DNA from: Gammaproteobacteria bacterium
GTDB taxonomy: Bacteria > Pseudomonadota > Gammaproteobacteria > Ga0077536
DNA length: 64,000 nucleotides
Assembly (NCBI GenBank): GCA_016191285.1
Contig: JACPPA010000019.1
Span: 62,001 to 126,000, forward strand
Reading direction: 5' to 3'
In this document: one piece after another, positions 10,558 to 19,337 of the stretch
Numbering within the stretch: position 1 is the stretch's first letter
Layout: each line of letters begins with the position of its first letter
Made by a program: the position numbers and the translations under genes
Notes under the pieces: generated by a model
Told to the model about the DNA's origin: nothing
What the model saw: only the letters and a program-made list of their open reading frames with translations
Databases searched by the model: none

Positions 10558-11823
10558 ATGAAGCCAGCCGCTCTCTCCACCCTCGTGATTTGCGTCGGCA
10601 CCCTAGCTGGCTGCGCACGACACGAACTACCGCGCCCTGCCGATCTGCCAAGTTTTGGCGATCTGCCGTTCGTGCATCGTATCGATGTGCAGCAGGGTAA
10701 TGTCGTCACGCAAGAAATGATTGCGCAGCTCGCCGTTGGCATGGATAAGAAAAAGGTTAATTTCGTGATGGGCTCCCCAATTATCTTGGACACCTTTCAT
10801 TCGGGTCGGTGGGATTACTTGTATAACTTTCAGCCGGGGCATGGGCACGCGGAACGGCGCCGGATAACGTTGTATTTCGCGGACGAAAAGCTCGCGCGCA
10901 TTGAAGGCGACGTGAAACCGGCGGCCGGCAAACTGATTGTCGATACCCGCCAAGATATGACGGTCGAAGTGCCAGGTGATTTCAAGCCTGGAATCGTGAC
11001 TCGCATTAAGAACACACTTCCGTTCGTCGGCGAGAAGCGATTGGCGCCCGAGGCCGGCAAAACCGCAACAAAGGTCGCCACGGCGAAGGATAGTTTGGAT
11101 GACGCACCGGAAACGACGGTGGCGCATCCCAAACCAACGCTCACGCCGATCGAGCGCGCTGCAAAAGAAGACGCGCCAGGACCTGGCGTACTCGCCAAAC
11201 TGAAAGAAGCGATACCGTTTACCGGCGACAAGGCGCCGACGGACGAACCGTCTGAGGTAAGTATTAGCAAAGAATCCTCCACCGCAGCGAGCGCGGCTGA
11301 CGATCAAGCTCGCGCAGAAAAGGTTAAGAAGGCCGAGGTCGCCGCCGAGCCCGCGAAGCCGAGCATGTTAGCCAAACTAAAACAGGCGCTGCCGTTCTCC
11401 GACCAACCACCCGCGGCCACCGAGGGCATTGCGCCAAAGACCGTGCCAGCGGACGCGGAGCACGAACACGCGCCGACACCGGCCGACACGACCACACACG
11501 ACGACAGTAATGACGATGGCAGCAACGACGCGTCGACCGTGGTGGTCGCGCCGCCGCAAACTCCGGCGCGTGGACCGTTAATAAACGAACTCGAAACTCC
11601 CGAACCGGATCTGTATCCGAGCACGGGCGAGGCCAAGGCGGCACTCGCCAAGGAACCGCCAGAAACCGGAAACGAAGTCGTCGTGCCGGAAAAGCCGACG
11701 AAGAAAAAGCCGGGATTTTTCTCGCGCTTGCTCGGTAAAGGTGAAAGCAAGGATGATCGCGTGGAACCCGATAACCGCGAGCGACGACGGTTAAAAGACG
11801 TAACGGATCCCGACGCGAACTAA
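10558..11823 (+). CDS. bamE: Outer-membrane assembly lipoprotein BamE with long C-terminal extension
   Basis: The start at ATG 10558 gives a lipoprotein signal ending LAGC, with the lipidated Cys at residue 19. Residues about 40-120 are the SmpA/OmlA (BamE) domain, including VGMDKKKVNFVMGSPII and the WDYLYNFQPG motif. BamE proteins are usually 110-170 residues, but this one is 421. The extra 280 residues are charged, Ala/Pro/Lys/Glu-rich and low in complexity, with three spaced copies of a short amphipathic motif (IKNTLPF, LAKLKEAIPF, LAKLKQALPF) and a final FFSRLLGKGE. The extension would lie in the periplasm. BamE identity is secure; the role of the extension is unknown. Confidence 0.9.
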   Translation: MKPAALSTLVICVGTLAGCARHELPRPADLPSFGDLPFVHRIDVQQGNVVTQEMIAQLAVGMDKKKVNFVMGSPIILDTFHSGRWDYLYNFQPGHGHAERRRITLYFADEKLARIEGDVKPAAGKLIVDTRQDMTVEVPGDFKPGIVTRIKNTLPFVGEKRLAPEAGKTATKVATAKDSLDDAPETTVAHPKPTLTPIERAAKEDAPGPGVLAKLKEAIPFTGDKAPTDEPSEVSISKESSTAASAADDQARAEKVKKAEVAAEPAKPSMLAKLKQALPFSDQPPAATEGIAPKTVPADAEHEHAPTPADTTTHDDSNDDGSNDASTVVVAPPQTPARGPLINELETPEPDLYPSTGEAKAALAKEPPETGNEVVVPEKPTKKKPGFFSRLLGKGESKDDRVEPDNRERRRLKDVTDPDAN

Positions 11824-11824
11824 T

Positions 11825-11861
11825 TGCTATCTCGCCCTGAATGATCCGCCGCGAGATAGCA
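11825..11861. terminator. Hairpin between convergent bamE and rnfH
   Basis: A 10-bp inverted repeat (TGCTATCTCG and its complement) with a 17-base loop begins just after the bamE stop codon. It is placed to end transcription from both sides, although no strong T-run adjoins it. Confidence 0.45.
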
Positions 11862-11875
11862 CACTAGACCCGGCC

Positions 11876-12175
11876 TCAGGTTTTTTTTGATTGACGCTGG
11901 CTGCCGCGCCGGCGCCGCGCTTCCTTGGGATCAACGCTGAGTGGACGATAAACCTCGACCCGATCGCCGGCCGCGACCGGCGCGTCGAGCGCGCGAATCA
12001 CGCCGAACACGCCAACCCGATTGCATGCGAAATCGACTTCTGGAAAGCGTTCGGCCAATCGGGCGCGCTCGAGCACATGGCGTACGGTCGCGCCAAGCGG
12101 CACCATAATCTTCGCTTCGAATTGTCCCTCCGGTCGCGCGTAGACGAGAACAACTTCGAAGGTTTCAACTGCCAT
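11876..12175 (-). CDS. rnfH: RnfH/RatB family ubiquitin-like protein
   Basis: A 99-residue small protein of the RnfH (UPF0125) family with a beta-grasp fold, recognised by VETFEVVLVYARPEGQF near the start and GDRVEVYRPLSVDPKEARRR near the end. Start at the second in-frame ATG (MAVETFEV), which overlaps the ratA 3' end by 11 bases. Adjacency to ratA and smpB is conserved across proteobacteria. A toxin-antitoxin role has been suggested for the RatAB pair in E. coli; the biochemical function of RnfH itself is not settled. Confidence 0.88.
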   Translation of the reverse strand: MAVETFEVVLVYARPEGQFEAKIMVPLGATVRHVLERARLAERFPEVDFACNRVGVFGVIRALDAPVAAGDRVEVYRPLSVDPKEARRRRGSQRQSKKT

Positions 12176-12596
12176 GCAACGCCACTGCACGCTGTTTAAA
12201 ACAATTTACCAACGAACCGGTCATGACCTTAAATAAAGGACCGATGGCCGCGCCGACGATGCGATTAGCGAACTCAAAATCGAGTGTCAGCGTGACGCGG
12301 CAACCGAGCGCGTTTTCGGCGAAGTGCCAGGTGCCATGCAAGCGCTTGAACGGGCCATCGACCAAACGCATCTCGATCTCGTGCGGCGCGCGAAGATGAT
12401 TATCGGTGGTAAAGCTGTAGTGCAGCCGGCCTTTGCGCACGTCTAGCCGCGCGCGCGCCAGGCTCGGGGTTCTAATCGTGATCAGGACGCGCTCGCACCA
12501 CGGCAGAAATTCCGGGTAACGCTCGACGGCATCGACTAGCGCGAACATTTGCGCCGCTGAAAACGGCACGACTTCGGTTTGCGTGATGGTTGGCAT
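12165..12596 (-). CDS. ratA: RatA / COQ10-like START-domain protein
   Basis: A 143-residue protein of the polyketide cyclase/START superfamily. It matches the RatA pattern: VPFSAAQMFALVDAVERYPE at the N-terminus, FLPWCERVLI next, and LTLDFEFANRIVGAAIGPLF near the C-terminus. In eukaryotes the relative Coq10 binds ubiquinone; in E. coli RatA was described as inhibiting ribosome subunit association. It is divergent from smpB and coupled by overlap to rnfH. Confidence 0.9.
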   Translation of the reverse strand: MPTITQTEVVPFSAAQMFALVDAVERYPEFLPWCERVLITIRTPSLARARLDVRKGRLHYSFTTDNHLRAPHEIEMRLVDGPFKRLHGTWHFAENALGCRVTLTLDFEFANRIVGAAIGPLFKVMTGSLVNCFKQRAVALHGS

Positions 12597-12940
12597 GGCT
12601 TGGTGGTGGATTTAAGCGCGATCAAAGCGTCGCCTTGACCACCAAGTCAAGCCGGCCGTTTCAAGGATTCAAAACCATTGTCACTAGAAGAGTCACCGGA
12701 CGATCGAAAAATGGTGCTCATTAACGTAGTCACCGAGATCAGGGAGACGTTGCTCGAACAGACGCCGATTAACCAAATCTTCGATTGGTGATCGAGGCGT
12801 TTATCGCATCATCGAGTTCCGTCATGGAACAAGGATCGCTCGCCTTCGGCCAGCACCGTTGAGCGCCGACGTAAACCCCGATTTAGTGCGCCGCTGCTAT
12901 ACTGCCGGGACTTTCCGTGCGGTATGCGGTCTTCTCGCTC
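12597..12940. other. Intergenic region between ratA and smpB
   Basis: No gene I can firmly support. A TATACT box at 12898-12903 lies 38 bases before the smpB ATG and is a candidate -10, but the -35 position is poor. A short open frame runs from 12639 to a stop at about 12788 and could encode a 26-37 residue peptide from an internal ATG (12711) or TTG (12678). It has no recognisable similarity or ribosome site. Confidence 0.3.
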
Positions 12941-13420
12941 ATGAACAGCGCCAACAAAAAATCGTCCGTCTCGGACAGCTCGATTGCACAAAATAAGAAG
13001 GCATATCACGATTATTTTATTGAGCAGCGTTTTGAAGCGGGCTTAGTCCTTGAAGGCTGGGAAGTTAAGAGTCTGCGTGCGGGGAAAGTACAAATTCGCG
13101 ACTCTTATGTTTTATTAAAAAATGGCGAGGCGTTCTTATTCGGTTCGTTAATCAACCCGCTGCCCTCGGCTTCAACTCACATCACCACGGACGCCCAACG
13201 CACCCGCAAGCTACTGCTCCACAGTATCGAAATCGACCGTCTCATTGGGGCGATTGAGCGTAAAGGATATACCGCCGTCGCGCTTGCGCTGTATTGGAAA
13301 AAGGGCCGCGCCAAGTGCGAAATTGGACTCGCCAAAGGCAAGAAACAACACGACAAACGCGAGACTGAAAAAGAGCGCGACTGGCAACGCGATAAGTTAC
13401 GAATTCTTAAAAATCGCTAG
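12941..13420 (+). CDS. smpB: SsrA-binding protein SmpB
   Basis: A 159-residue tmRNA-binding protein that carries tmRNA to stalled ribosomes. Conserved elements are [39 protein letters not shown] and the basic C-terminal tail rich in Lys/Arg ([19 protein letters not shown]). Start chosen at ATG 12941 (MNSANKKSS); eight further codons upstream are open but not conserved. It ends 84 bases before ssrA, its functional partner, with a terminator between them. Confidence 0.96.
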   Translation: MNSANKKSSVSDSSIAQNKKAYHDYFIEQRFEAGLVLEGWEVKSLRAGKVQIRDSYVLLKNGEAFLFGSLINPLPSASTHITTDAQRTRKLLLHSIEIDRLIGAIERKGYTAVALALYWKKGRAKCEIGLAKGKKQHDKRETEKERDWQRDKLRILKNR

Positions 13421-13430
13421 CGAGCACTTG

Positions 13431-13458
13431 AAATGCGGCCTCGGCGGCCGCATTTTCA
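13431..13458 (+). terminator. Rho-independent terminator after smpB
   Basis: A 10-bp stem (AAATGCGGCC and its complement) with a 5-base loop, running into TTTTC. It separates smpB from ssrA, implying that ssrA has its own promoter. Confidence 0.7.
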
Positions 13459-13459
13459 T

Positions 13460-13491
13460 TTGTGTCAAAGCAGCATCGCGGCGTATGCTGC
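13460..13491 (+). promoter_or_regulatory. Candidate ssrA promoter with palindromic overlap
   Basis: TTGTGT at 13460, 18 bases, then TATGCT at 13484, about 16 bases before the tmRNA 5' end. The palindrome GCAGCAT-N8-ATGCTGC (13470-13491) lies across the spacer and the -10. The same half-sites with N7 spacing overlap the phasin promoter at 31786. The promoter is weak by sequence; it is placed mainly by position. Confidence 0.4.
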
Positions 13492-13504
13492 GCGCTGAAC
13501 CTTG

Positions 13505-14139
13505 GGGGGCGACTTGGTTTCGACGTGGGTCGCGAAACCGAAGGGGCATGTCGAGGAGCAGTGACCTCGTAAATCCATCTGCAATCTATTAGTTGCCAAC
13601 GACGACAACTACGCACTCGCTGCTTAAAACCCAGTAGGGTGCCGTCCGACTGAAGCCGTGCTGGTGCGTTCAGATTTCGGGCGTCATATCTCACCGGATC
13701 GCGTAGCGGCTCGCCCGGGGCCAAAGCGCTAAATCCATACGGGCTCGCTGTGCGTCTTCCCTGCCTGTCGGGTAGCGTATGGTTAAAACAGTAGACAGGA
13801 TACACATGTAGAACCGACGGCGGAGGACTTGCGGACGCGGGTTCGATCATAGGGTCGCACCGATCTGTAAAGATCGGGAGCAAACGGAGCTCACATCGGT
13901 GAAACCTAACCCGTTGGATTGGAACGGTAAGGCAACGTCGAGGGGTAAGTAGAAGGCTAACTTCAGGCTTGCCCTGTAGAGACTCATAGCGCCGCTGATG
14001 CCCGGAATGGCACGAGCGGTAACTAGGATTCGCTTGGATACTACGAGCGGATAATACGCTCCGCATCCCAACGCCGGGATGAAGGCATAGTCCAGCCCAA
14101 ACCGAAAGGTTTGGAGAAGCTGTCCCGCCGCCTCCACCA
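13505..14139 (+). ncRNA. ssrA: tmRNA (ssrA), split by a group I intron in the T-loop
   Basis: tmRNA rescues stalled ribosomes. The 5' end GGGGGCG (13505-13511) pairs with CGCCTCC (14129-14135), followed by ACCA at 14136-14139. The resume codon GCC at 13595 opens the tag ANDDNYALAA, ending at TAA 13625-13627. The T stem GCGGG (13837-13841) and the first six loop bases TTCGAT end at 13847, where homology breaks; it resumes at 14123 with T plus CCCGC and the acceptor strand. Joining 13505-13847 to 14123-14139 gives a 360-nt RNA with a perfect seven-base T-loop (TTCGATT) and T stem, close to the 363 nt of E. coli tmRNA. smpB is immediately upstream. Confidence 0.95.
13848..14122 (+). ncRNA. Group I self-splicing intron (275 nt, no ORF) inside tmRNA
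   Basis: Intron boundaries follow group I rules: the 5' exon ends in U (13847) and the intron ends in G (14122). P1 forms between exon GGTTCGAT (13840-13847) and intron GTCGCACC (13854-13861), with one mismatch and U-G at the splice site. Other helices seen in canonical order are P2 (13861-13876, GTAA loop), P3 (CATCGG 13894-13899 with CTGATG 13995-14000), P5 (CCGTT 13911 with AACGG 13923), P7 (GACT 13981-13984 with AGTC 14089-14092), P8 (CATCCC 14064 with GGGATG 14076) and P9 (CCAAACC-GAAA-GGTTTGG, 14097-14114). No reading frame for a homing endonuclease lies inside. Subgroup was not assigned. Confidence 0.9.
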
Positions 14140-14145
14140 ATCATG

Positions 14146-14175
14146 ATCCACCCCGCCCAACGCGGCGGGGTGGAT
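14146..14175 (+). terminator. Strong hairpin after ssrA
   Basis: A perfect 12-bp stem (ATCCACCCCGCC and its complement) with a 6-base loop begins 6 bases after the tmRNA CCA end. No T-run follows. It is likely a terminator or a 3' processing stop for the tmRNA precursor. Confidence 0.6.
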
Positions 14176-14428
14176 GGCCTTCGGCGTCACAGTATTAAAC
14201 GCTCCAAGATGAAAACGCTAGTAAGTTGGCGGAACACGTGTATGCAAACCGTGATTCTCAACGAATCCTGGATCATGGAAACGCTCGCCTAGCGCGATGA
14301 AGGCGGCCTAACTTCCATGCTCAATCTCCTGAGATACCCCAAACTCGCGGAGTATGTTGAACACAAATGAGCGACGCTGGTCCCGAAACCTATGTGCACT
14401 ACGCGGAGTTAGCGTTTCCCATTAGTAA
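14176..14428. other. Intergenic stretch between ssrA and the hsp20 genes
   Basis: I see no supported gene, RNA or repeat here. Short open frames have no coding character and no ribosome site. Confidence 0.4.
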
Positions 14429-14456
14429 GCGGCGGCCGCAGATCCCCGGCCGCCGC
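14429..14456 (-). terminator. Hairpin downstream of the hsp20 pair
   Basis: A 9-bp GC stem (GCGGCGGCC and its complement) with a 10-base loop just beyond the second hsp20 stop codon. The position fits the end of the transcript; a T-tract is lacking. Confidence 0.45.
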
Positions 14457-14465
14457 ATGAGGGCA

Positions 14466-14843
14466 TCAACCCACATTGATCTCGATCTTGCGCGCCTTGG
14501 CATGCTCGGCCTTCGGAACATGTAACTTGAGAACGCCGTTCTTGAATTCGGCGCTCACCTTTTCGCGATCCAGTTCTTGACCGAGCGTGAAAGCCCTATG
14601 GTAACGGGGCAGATAAACCTCGGCATGACTCGCTTCAATATGCGTCGCGAACGGCAAGGTAACCTCGCCTTCGATATTGAGTACGTCGGCCTCGACGCGC
14701 ACGCTAAGCTTATCCTTTGATACCCCAGGGAGATCGGCATAGAGGGTAATCCCTGAATCGTCCTCGACCACGTCGACCGGGGGAAGCATCGTACTGTCTT
14801 CATAGCGCGGTGGTTCATTCTTGGCGATGTTGGCGTTGGTCAT
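14466..14843 (-). CDS. Small heat-shock protein, Hsp20/alpha-crystallin family (second of pair)
   Basis: A 125-residue ATP-independent holdase chaperone. The alpha-crystallin domain spans about residues 24-120 (DDSGITLYADLPGVSKDKLS, YHRAFTLG and the consensus tail FKNGVLKLHVPK). The C-terminal I-x-I motif, used for oligomer assembly, is present as KIEINVG. It starts 19 bases after the first hsp20 gene ends, so both belong to one heat-shock transcript. Confidence 0.92.
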   Translation of the reverse strand: MTNANIAKNEPPRYEDSTMLPPVDVVEDDSGITLYADLPGVSKDKLSVRVEADVLNIEGEVTLPFATHIEASHAEVYLPRYHRAFTLGQELDREKVSAEFKNGVLKLHVPKAEHAKARKIEINVG

Positions 14844-14862
14844 GGCTGTCTCTCCTCACGTC

Positions 14863-15300
14863 TCAATGGATTTCAATGCGGCAGGGCTGCGCCGACGCGC
14901 GACGCTTGATACTAATGTGCAGCACGCCATCGCTGTATTTCGCCGTCACGCGGTCGGGGTCGACATCGTCGGACAAACTCACCGCGCGGCTGAAACGGCC
15001 GGCAAAACGCTCGTTAATGTGCACGGCCACCTTCTTATCATCCGCCGGCAAGTCGCTGGATCGAGCGCCAGATAACGTCAGCACGCCGCGCTCGATCGTA
15101 ACGTTGAGCGTCGTCGGATCTAGGCCCGGCGCGAATACATAAATCTCAACAGAATCGGGCGTACCGCCGACGTTTACCGCAGGAAAGCTGTTGCGGCCGA
15201 ATCCGCGAATGCCGGTTGAGGGGCCCGCGAACCGCTGGACCTTGCGCTGTAAGCGATCCAGTTCGGCGACCAGGTCGCTGGGAAACAAGGTTCGATACAT
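14863..15300 (-). CDS. Small heat-shock protein, Hsp20/alpha-crystallin family (first of pair)
   Basis: A 145-residue Hsp20. Start chosen at ATG 15300 (MYRTLFPSDL), which has a GAAAGGAGAG ribosome site just upstream; the frame is open 23 codons further but that part is not conserved. The alpha-crystallin domain covers about residues 37-140 (SVEIYVFAPGLDPTTLNVTI, FSRAVSLSDDVDPDRVTAKY, DGVLHISIKRR) and the tail RIEIH supplies the I-x-I motif. It has a distinct N-terminal arm from its neighbour, suggesting the two co-assemble or serve different clients. Confidence 0.92.
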   Translation of the reverse strand: MYRTLFPSDLVAELDRLQRKVQRFAGPSTGIRGFGRNSFPAVNVGGTPDSVEIYVFAPGLDPTTLNVTIERGVLTLSGARSSDLPADDKKVAVHINERFAGRFSRAVSLSDDVDPDRVTAKYSDGVLHISIKRRASAQPCRIEIH

Positions 15301-15356
15301 CGTTTCTCTCCTTTCGCATGAACGCCGCCAGCCATTCCGGCGGCTTCGGTGGACAG

Positions 15357-15383
15357 CTATGGGCTTCAATTTGGGTTTTCAAG
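15357..15383 (-). promoter_or_regulatory. Sigma-32 promoter of the hsp20 pair
   Basis: Minus strand CTTGAAA (a perfect -35), 12 bases, GCCCATAG (two mismatches to the -10). It ends about 56 bases before the first hsp20 start. With the dnaK and grpE promoters it makes three RpoH-type promoters in the window. Confidence 0.6.
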
Positions 15384-15490
15384 GTCTGATTGAAGACTAT
15401 CGTCCGAAAAAGGAATAAACGGAGCTACCGCGCTGGCGTGCGAGTTTCATCGGGATATCTCTACAGAGCCCGCCGCCGGCGGGCACCTGA

Positions 15491-15661
15491 AAGGAGTTTA
15501 ACGAGACGGCGGTAAACCTCGCTTGCTTGTGGCAAGATCGAGGCAAGAATGCTGGAGTTCACGCTATGTTGTCTGCGATCCATAGTGGGTTTACCGAGGG
15601 ATTTGAAGCGCGAGATTTACAAAAAGCAAACGCGCTTATTGAAGGAAAAGAAAGTCTTTAG
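15491..15661 (+). pseudogene. C-terminal remnant of a TPR/ATPase signalling protein
   Basis: A 56-codon open frame ending at TAG 15661. Its translation, with LACLWQDRGKNA followed by SGFTEGFEARDLQKANALIE, matches the C-terminal end of large AAA-ATPase/adenylate-cyclase-type regulators, which usually finish LARLWRDQGKR..., WFTEGFDTADLKEAKALLDE. A stop codon lies directly upstream at 15488 and nothing of the remaining domains is present. It is therefore a leftover of a deleted gene rather than a working one. Identification rests on remembered family pattern. Confidence 0.55.
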
Positions 15662-15878
15662 ACCGCGCCGACAAAGCTTGCTTTCAGGGCTCCGCGAGCC
15701 ACACGATCGGATCGAAGTCGCGCTACCGACGACCGTAAATGAGCGCTTCCGAAGGGAGGGCGAGTGCGGCGCTTCGGGAGATGATTCACTTTGCCGTTGG
15801 ATTCGGATCGGTGGCGTCGTACGACGCCGAAGTTAATCCGCGCCGACGAGCGGATAGCGCAAGAGGCGCTCGCATTAG
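15662..15878. other. Intergenic stretch before dbpA
   Basis: Nothing supportable seen. It may contain more decayed sequence from the gene whose tail is at 15491-15661, and the dbpA promoter. Confidence 0.3.
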
Positions 15879-17255
15879 ATGATTGATTTCTCCCAACTGA
15901 ACGTGATCGAGTCACTTAAACAGGGCTTGAGGGAAGTCGGTTACACCGACATGACGCCGGTGCAGGCGGCAACCTTACCGGCCATCCTCGCCGCGCGCGA
16001 TGTGGTAGCGCAGGCGCAGACCGGGAGCGGTAAAACGGCGGCGTTCGCGTTGGGCTTATTGTCGGCGCTCGATGCAACCGTTGTGAAACTGCAGGGCATG
16101 GTGTTGTGCCCCACGCGCGAATTGGCTGACCAGGTCAGCCGCGAGATCCGGCGCCTTGCGCGCTTTATTCCCAACGTAAAAGTGCTCACGCTCTGTGGCG
16201 GAGTGCCGTTGCGTCCGCATTTGGCGTCGCTGGCGCATGAACCGCATATCGTTGTTGGCACACCCGGTCGTCTTCTGGAGTTGATCGAGAAGCACGCACT
16301 ACCGCTCAGGTCAGTGAAGGTGTTGGTACTCGACGAGGCCGATCGCATGCTCGATATGGGCTTTGCGGAAGCCATCGGCGACATCATCAAAGCGCTGCCA
16401 TCGCAGCGCCAGACGCTATTGTTTTCGGCAACGATTCCGCACGCTGTGCGCGAGATCAGCTGTGATTTGCAGCGCGAGCCGTTCGATGTCACGGTTGAGC
16501 TCGAACCTGCGGAAGCACTTATCGAACAGACCTTCTTCGAAGTCCGCGCGGAGCACAAACTTACCGCGCTCCAATCGCTGCTGTTGCAGCATCGTCCAGA
16601 ATCCGTGGTGGTGTTCTGCAATACACGGCAGGCGGTGCGCACGGTGGCCGGCGAACTCGCCGCGCGAAATTTCTCGGTATTGGCGTTACATGGCGAACTC
16701 GATCAACGCGAGCGTGAAGAGATGTTGGTGCGCTTCGCTAACCGGAGCTGCACGGTGCTGGTCGCCTCCGATGTCGCGGCCCGAGGCCTCGATATCGCGG
16801 AATTGCCGATGGTGATCAATTTTGACGTGGCGACCGATCCGGACACGCACTTGCATCGTATCGGTCGCACCGGTCGCGCCGGACTTAGTGGACTCGCGCT
16901 CAGTCTGTGCGCACCGCACGAGTTGGCACGCGTCAAAATTATCCAAGGGCGACTCGGCACGCCAGTGCACTGGGGAACGCTGACCTCGTCGTCCGCCGCG
17001 CTGGCGCCATTGCTCGCGCCTTTTGTGACGCTTGCAATCGATGCTGGTCGCCAAGACAAACTGCGTCCCGGCGATTTGCTCGGCGCGCTGACGGGAGAAG
17101 CTGGACTACCAGCCGCGGCGGTCGGCAAGATCGCTGTGTTCGCAACCCGCACTTACGTCGCCATCGCACGCGAATGGCATGCCAAGGCGACGCAGCGGCT
17201 GCGCGCGGGGAAAATCAAGGGCCGGACTTTTCGGATCCGTGAGATGGACGCTTAA
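15879..17255 (+). CDS. dbpA: ATP-dependent RNA helicase DbpA
   Basis: A 458-residue DEAD-box helicase. Helicase motifs in order are Q motif (GYTDMTPVQ), motif I AQTGSGKT, Ia PTRELADQV, Ib TPGRL, II DEAD, III SAT, V ASDVAARGLDI and VI HRIGRTGRAG. The C-terminal 75 residues form the DbpA RNA-binding domain (DKLRPGDLLGALTGEAGLPA and AVGKIAVF), which in E. coli targets helix 92 of 23S rRNA during 50S assembly. Start ATG follows the upstream gap directly. Only 2 bases separate its stop from the start of the next helicase gene. Confidence 0.93.
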   Translation: MIDFSQLNVIESLKQGLREVGYTDMTPVQAATLPAILAARDVVAQAQTGSGKTAAFALGLLSALDATVVKLQGMVLCPTRELADQVSREIRRLARFIPNVKVLTLCGGVPLRPHLASLAHEPHIVVGTPGRLLELIEKHALPLRSVKVLVLDEADRMLDMGFAEAIGDIIKALPSQRQTLLFSATIPHAVREISCDLQREPFDVTVELEPAEALIEQTFFEVRAEHKLTALQSLLLQHRPESVVVFCNTRQAVRTVAGELAARNFSVLALHGELDQREREEMLVRFANRSCTVLVASDVAARGLDIAELPMVINFDVATDPDTHLHRIGRTGRAGLSGLALSLCAPHELARVKIIQGRLGTPVHWGTLTSSSAALAPLLAPFVTLAIDAGRQDKLRPGDLLGALTGEAGLPAAAVGKIAVFATRTYVAIAREWHAKATQRLRAGKIKGRTFRIREMDA

Positions 17256-17257
17256 GC

Positions 17258-18538
<1,281 letters not shown>

Positions 18539-18676
18539 AAGCCGTCTCAAATTTGCTTGCGGCGCGCCCATACGTTGTTGCGCGACCTTTTCCGGTGCTC
18601 AATTACTACGGATAAACTGCGCTCCTCAACGGCCGCGCTTAGTCTGAACACCCCGCAAGCATTTTTAAGATAGTTT

Positions 18677-19138
18677 CTAGTTGGCGCACGCCGCACACAC
18701 GCCATGCAGCATGATCTCGCTGCGCTCAACTTTATAGCCCGCCGGGGTGCGGATCGGGAGTCGCGTTTCGGTGTGATCTAGACACTCGACAGCCCCGCAC
18801 CGCGTGCAATGAAAATGGGCCTGCTCGGCGTTGGAAGATCGTATGGCATTAAAACGCCAGACGCGATCTTCGGCGGCGACTTTATGCACGATTCCCTGCA
18901 CCACTAACCAATCGAGGGCACGATAGAGCGTGACACGATCAAAGCGGACGCCGTTCGCACGCGCCTGACTCTCTATTTCATGGTGGGTCAGCGCTTGGCG
19001 CGTCGCGTTCAGAATATCGATAACCGTTTGGCGCGCTGGCGTTAAGCGACCGGTGGAAGTCGCGAGTAGTGTCGGTGCGGCAGGCTGCTCGCTATACGCG
19101 TCGGAAGTGACTTGATGGTGATCCATGGTAGTCCTCAT
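18677..19138 (-). CDS. Fur-family metal regulator, Zur-like
   Basis: Start at ATG 19138 (MRTTMDHHQ) gives 153 residues, a normal Fur-family length; the frame is open much further upstream without conserved content. The DNA-binding domain reads LTPARQTVIDILNATRQALT then FDRVTLYRALDWLVVQGIVH. The C-terminal domain has a CTRCGAVECL Cys pair and a terminal CAAC pair, giving a structural Cys4 zinc site as in Zur and PerR. Unlike the Fur at 9974 it has the full Cys set. Zur is the best guess; Mur/PerR-type specificity cannot be excluded. Confidence 0.85.
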   Translation of the reverse strand: MRTTMDHHQVTSDAYSEQPAAPTLLATSTGRLTPARQTVIDILNATRQALTHHEIESQARANGVRFDRVTLYRALDWLVVQGIVHKVAAEDRVWRFNAIRSSNAEQAHFHCTRCGAVECLDHTETRLPIRTPAGYKVERSEIMLHGVCAACAN

Positions 19139-19337
19139 GCAATATCCAAATTGGGTCGTAGGCAGCGATACTTGCGGAATTTCGAAGCCCATTAAACTCG
19201 TTACCGGGAGCAAGGGCCGGCGATTTTTCACCAGTTCCGAGCAACCGTTGATCAGCGCGGCTGAATAGATAGGATTCGAACAAATAAAACTTAACGCAGA
19301 CTTAAGCCAACGAAATCCTTTTCGATTTAGTGTTGGA

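Noticed and set aside
10627-11307. 226-codon minus-strand frame opposite bamE
   Set aside because: Antisense to a lipoprotein gene with clear signal and domain; no ribosome site or conserved motif.
13407-14144. 245-codon minus-strand frame covering ssrA and the intron
   Set aside because: The region is explained base by base by tmRNA and intron helices; the frame has no protein-like features and is not an intron-encoded endonuclease.
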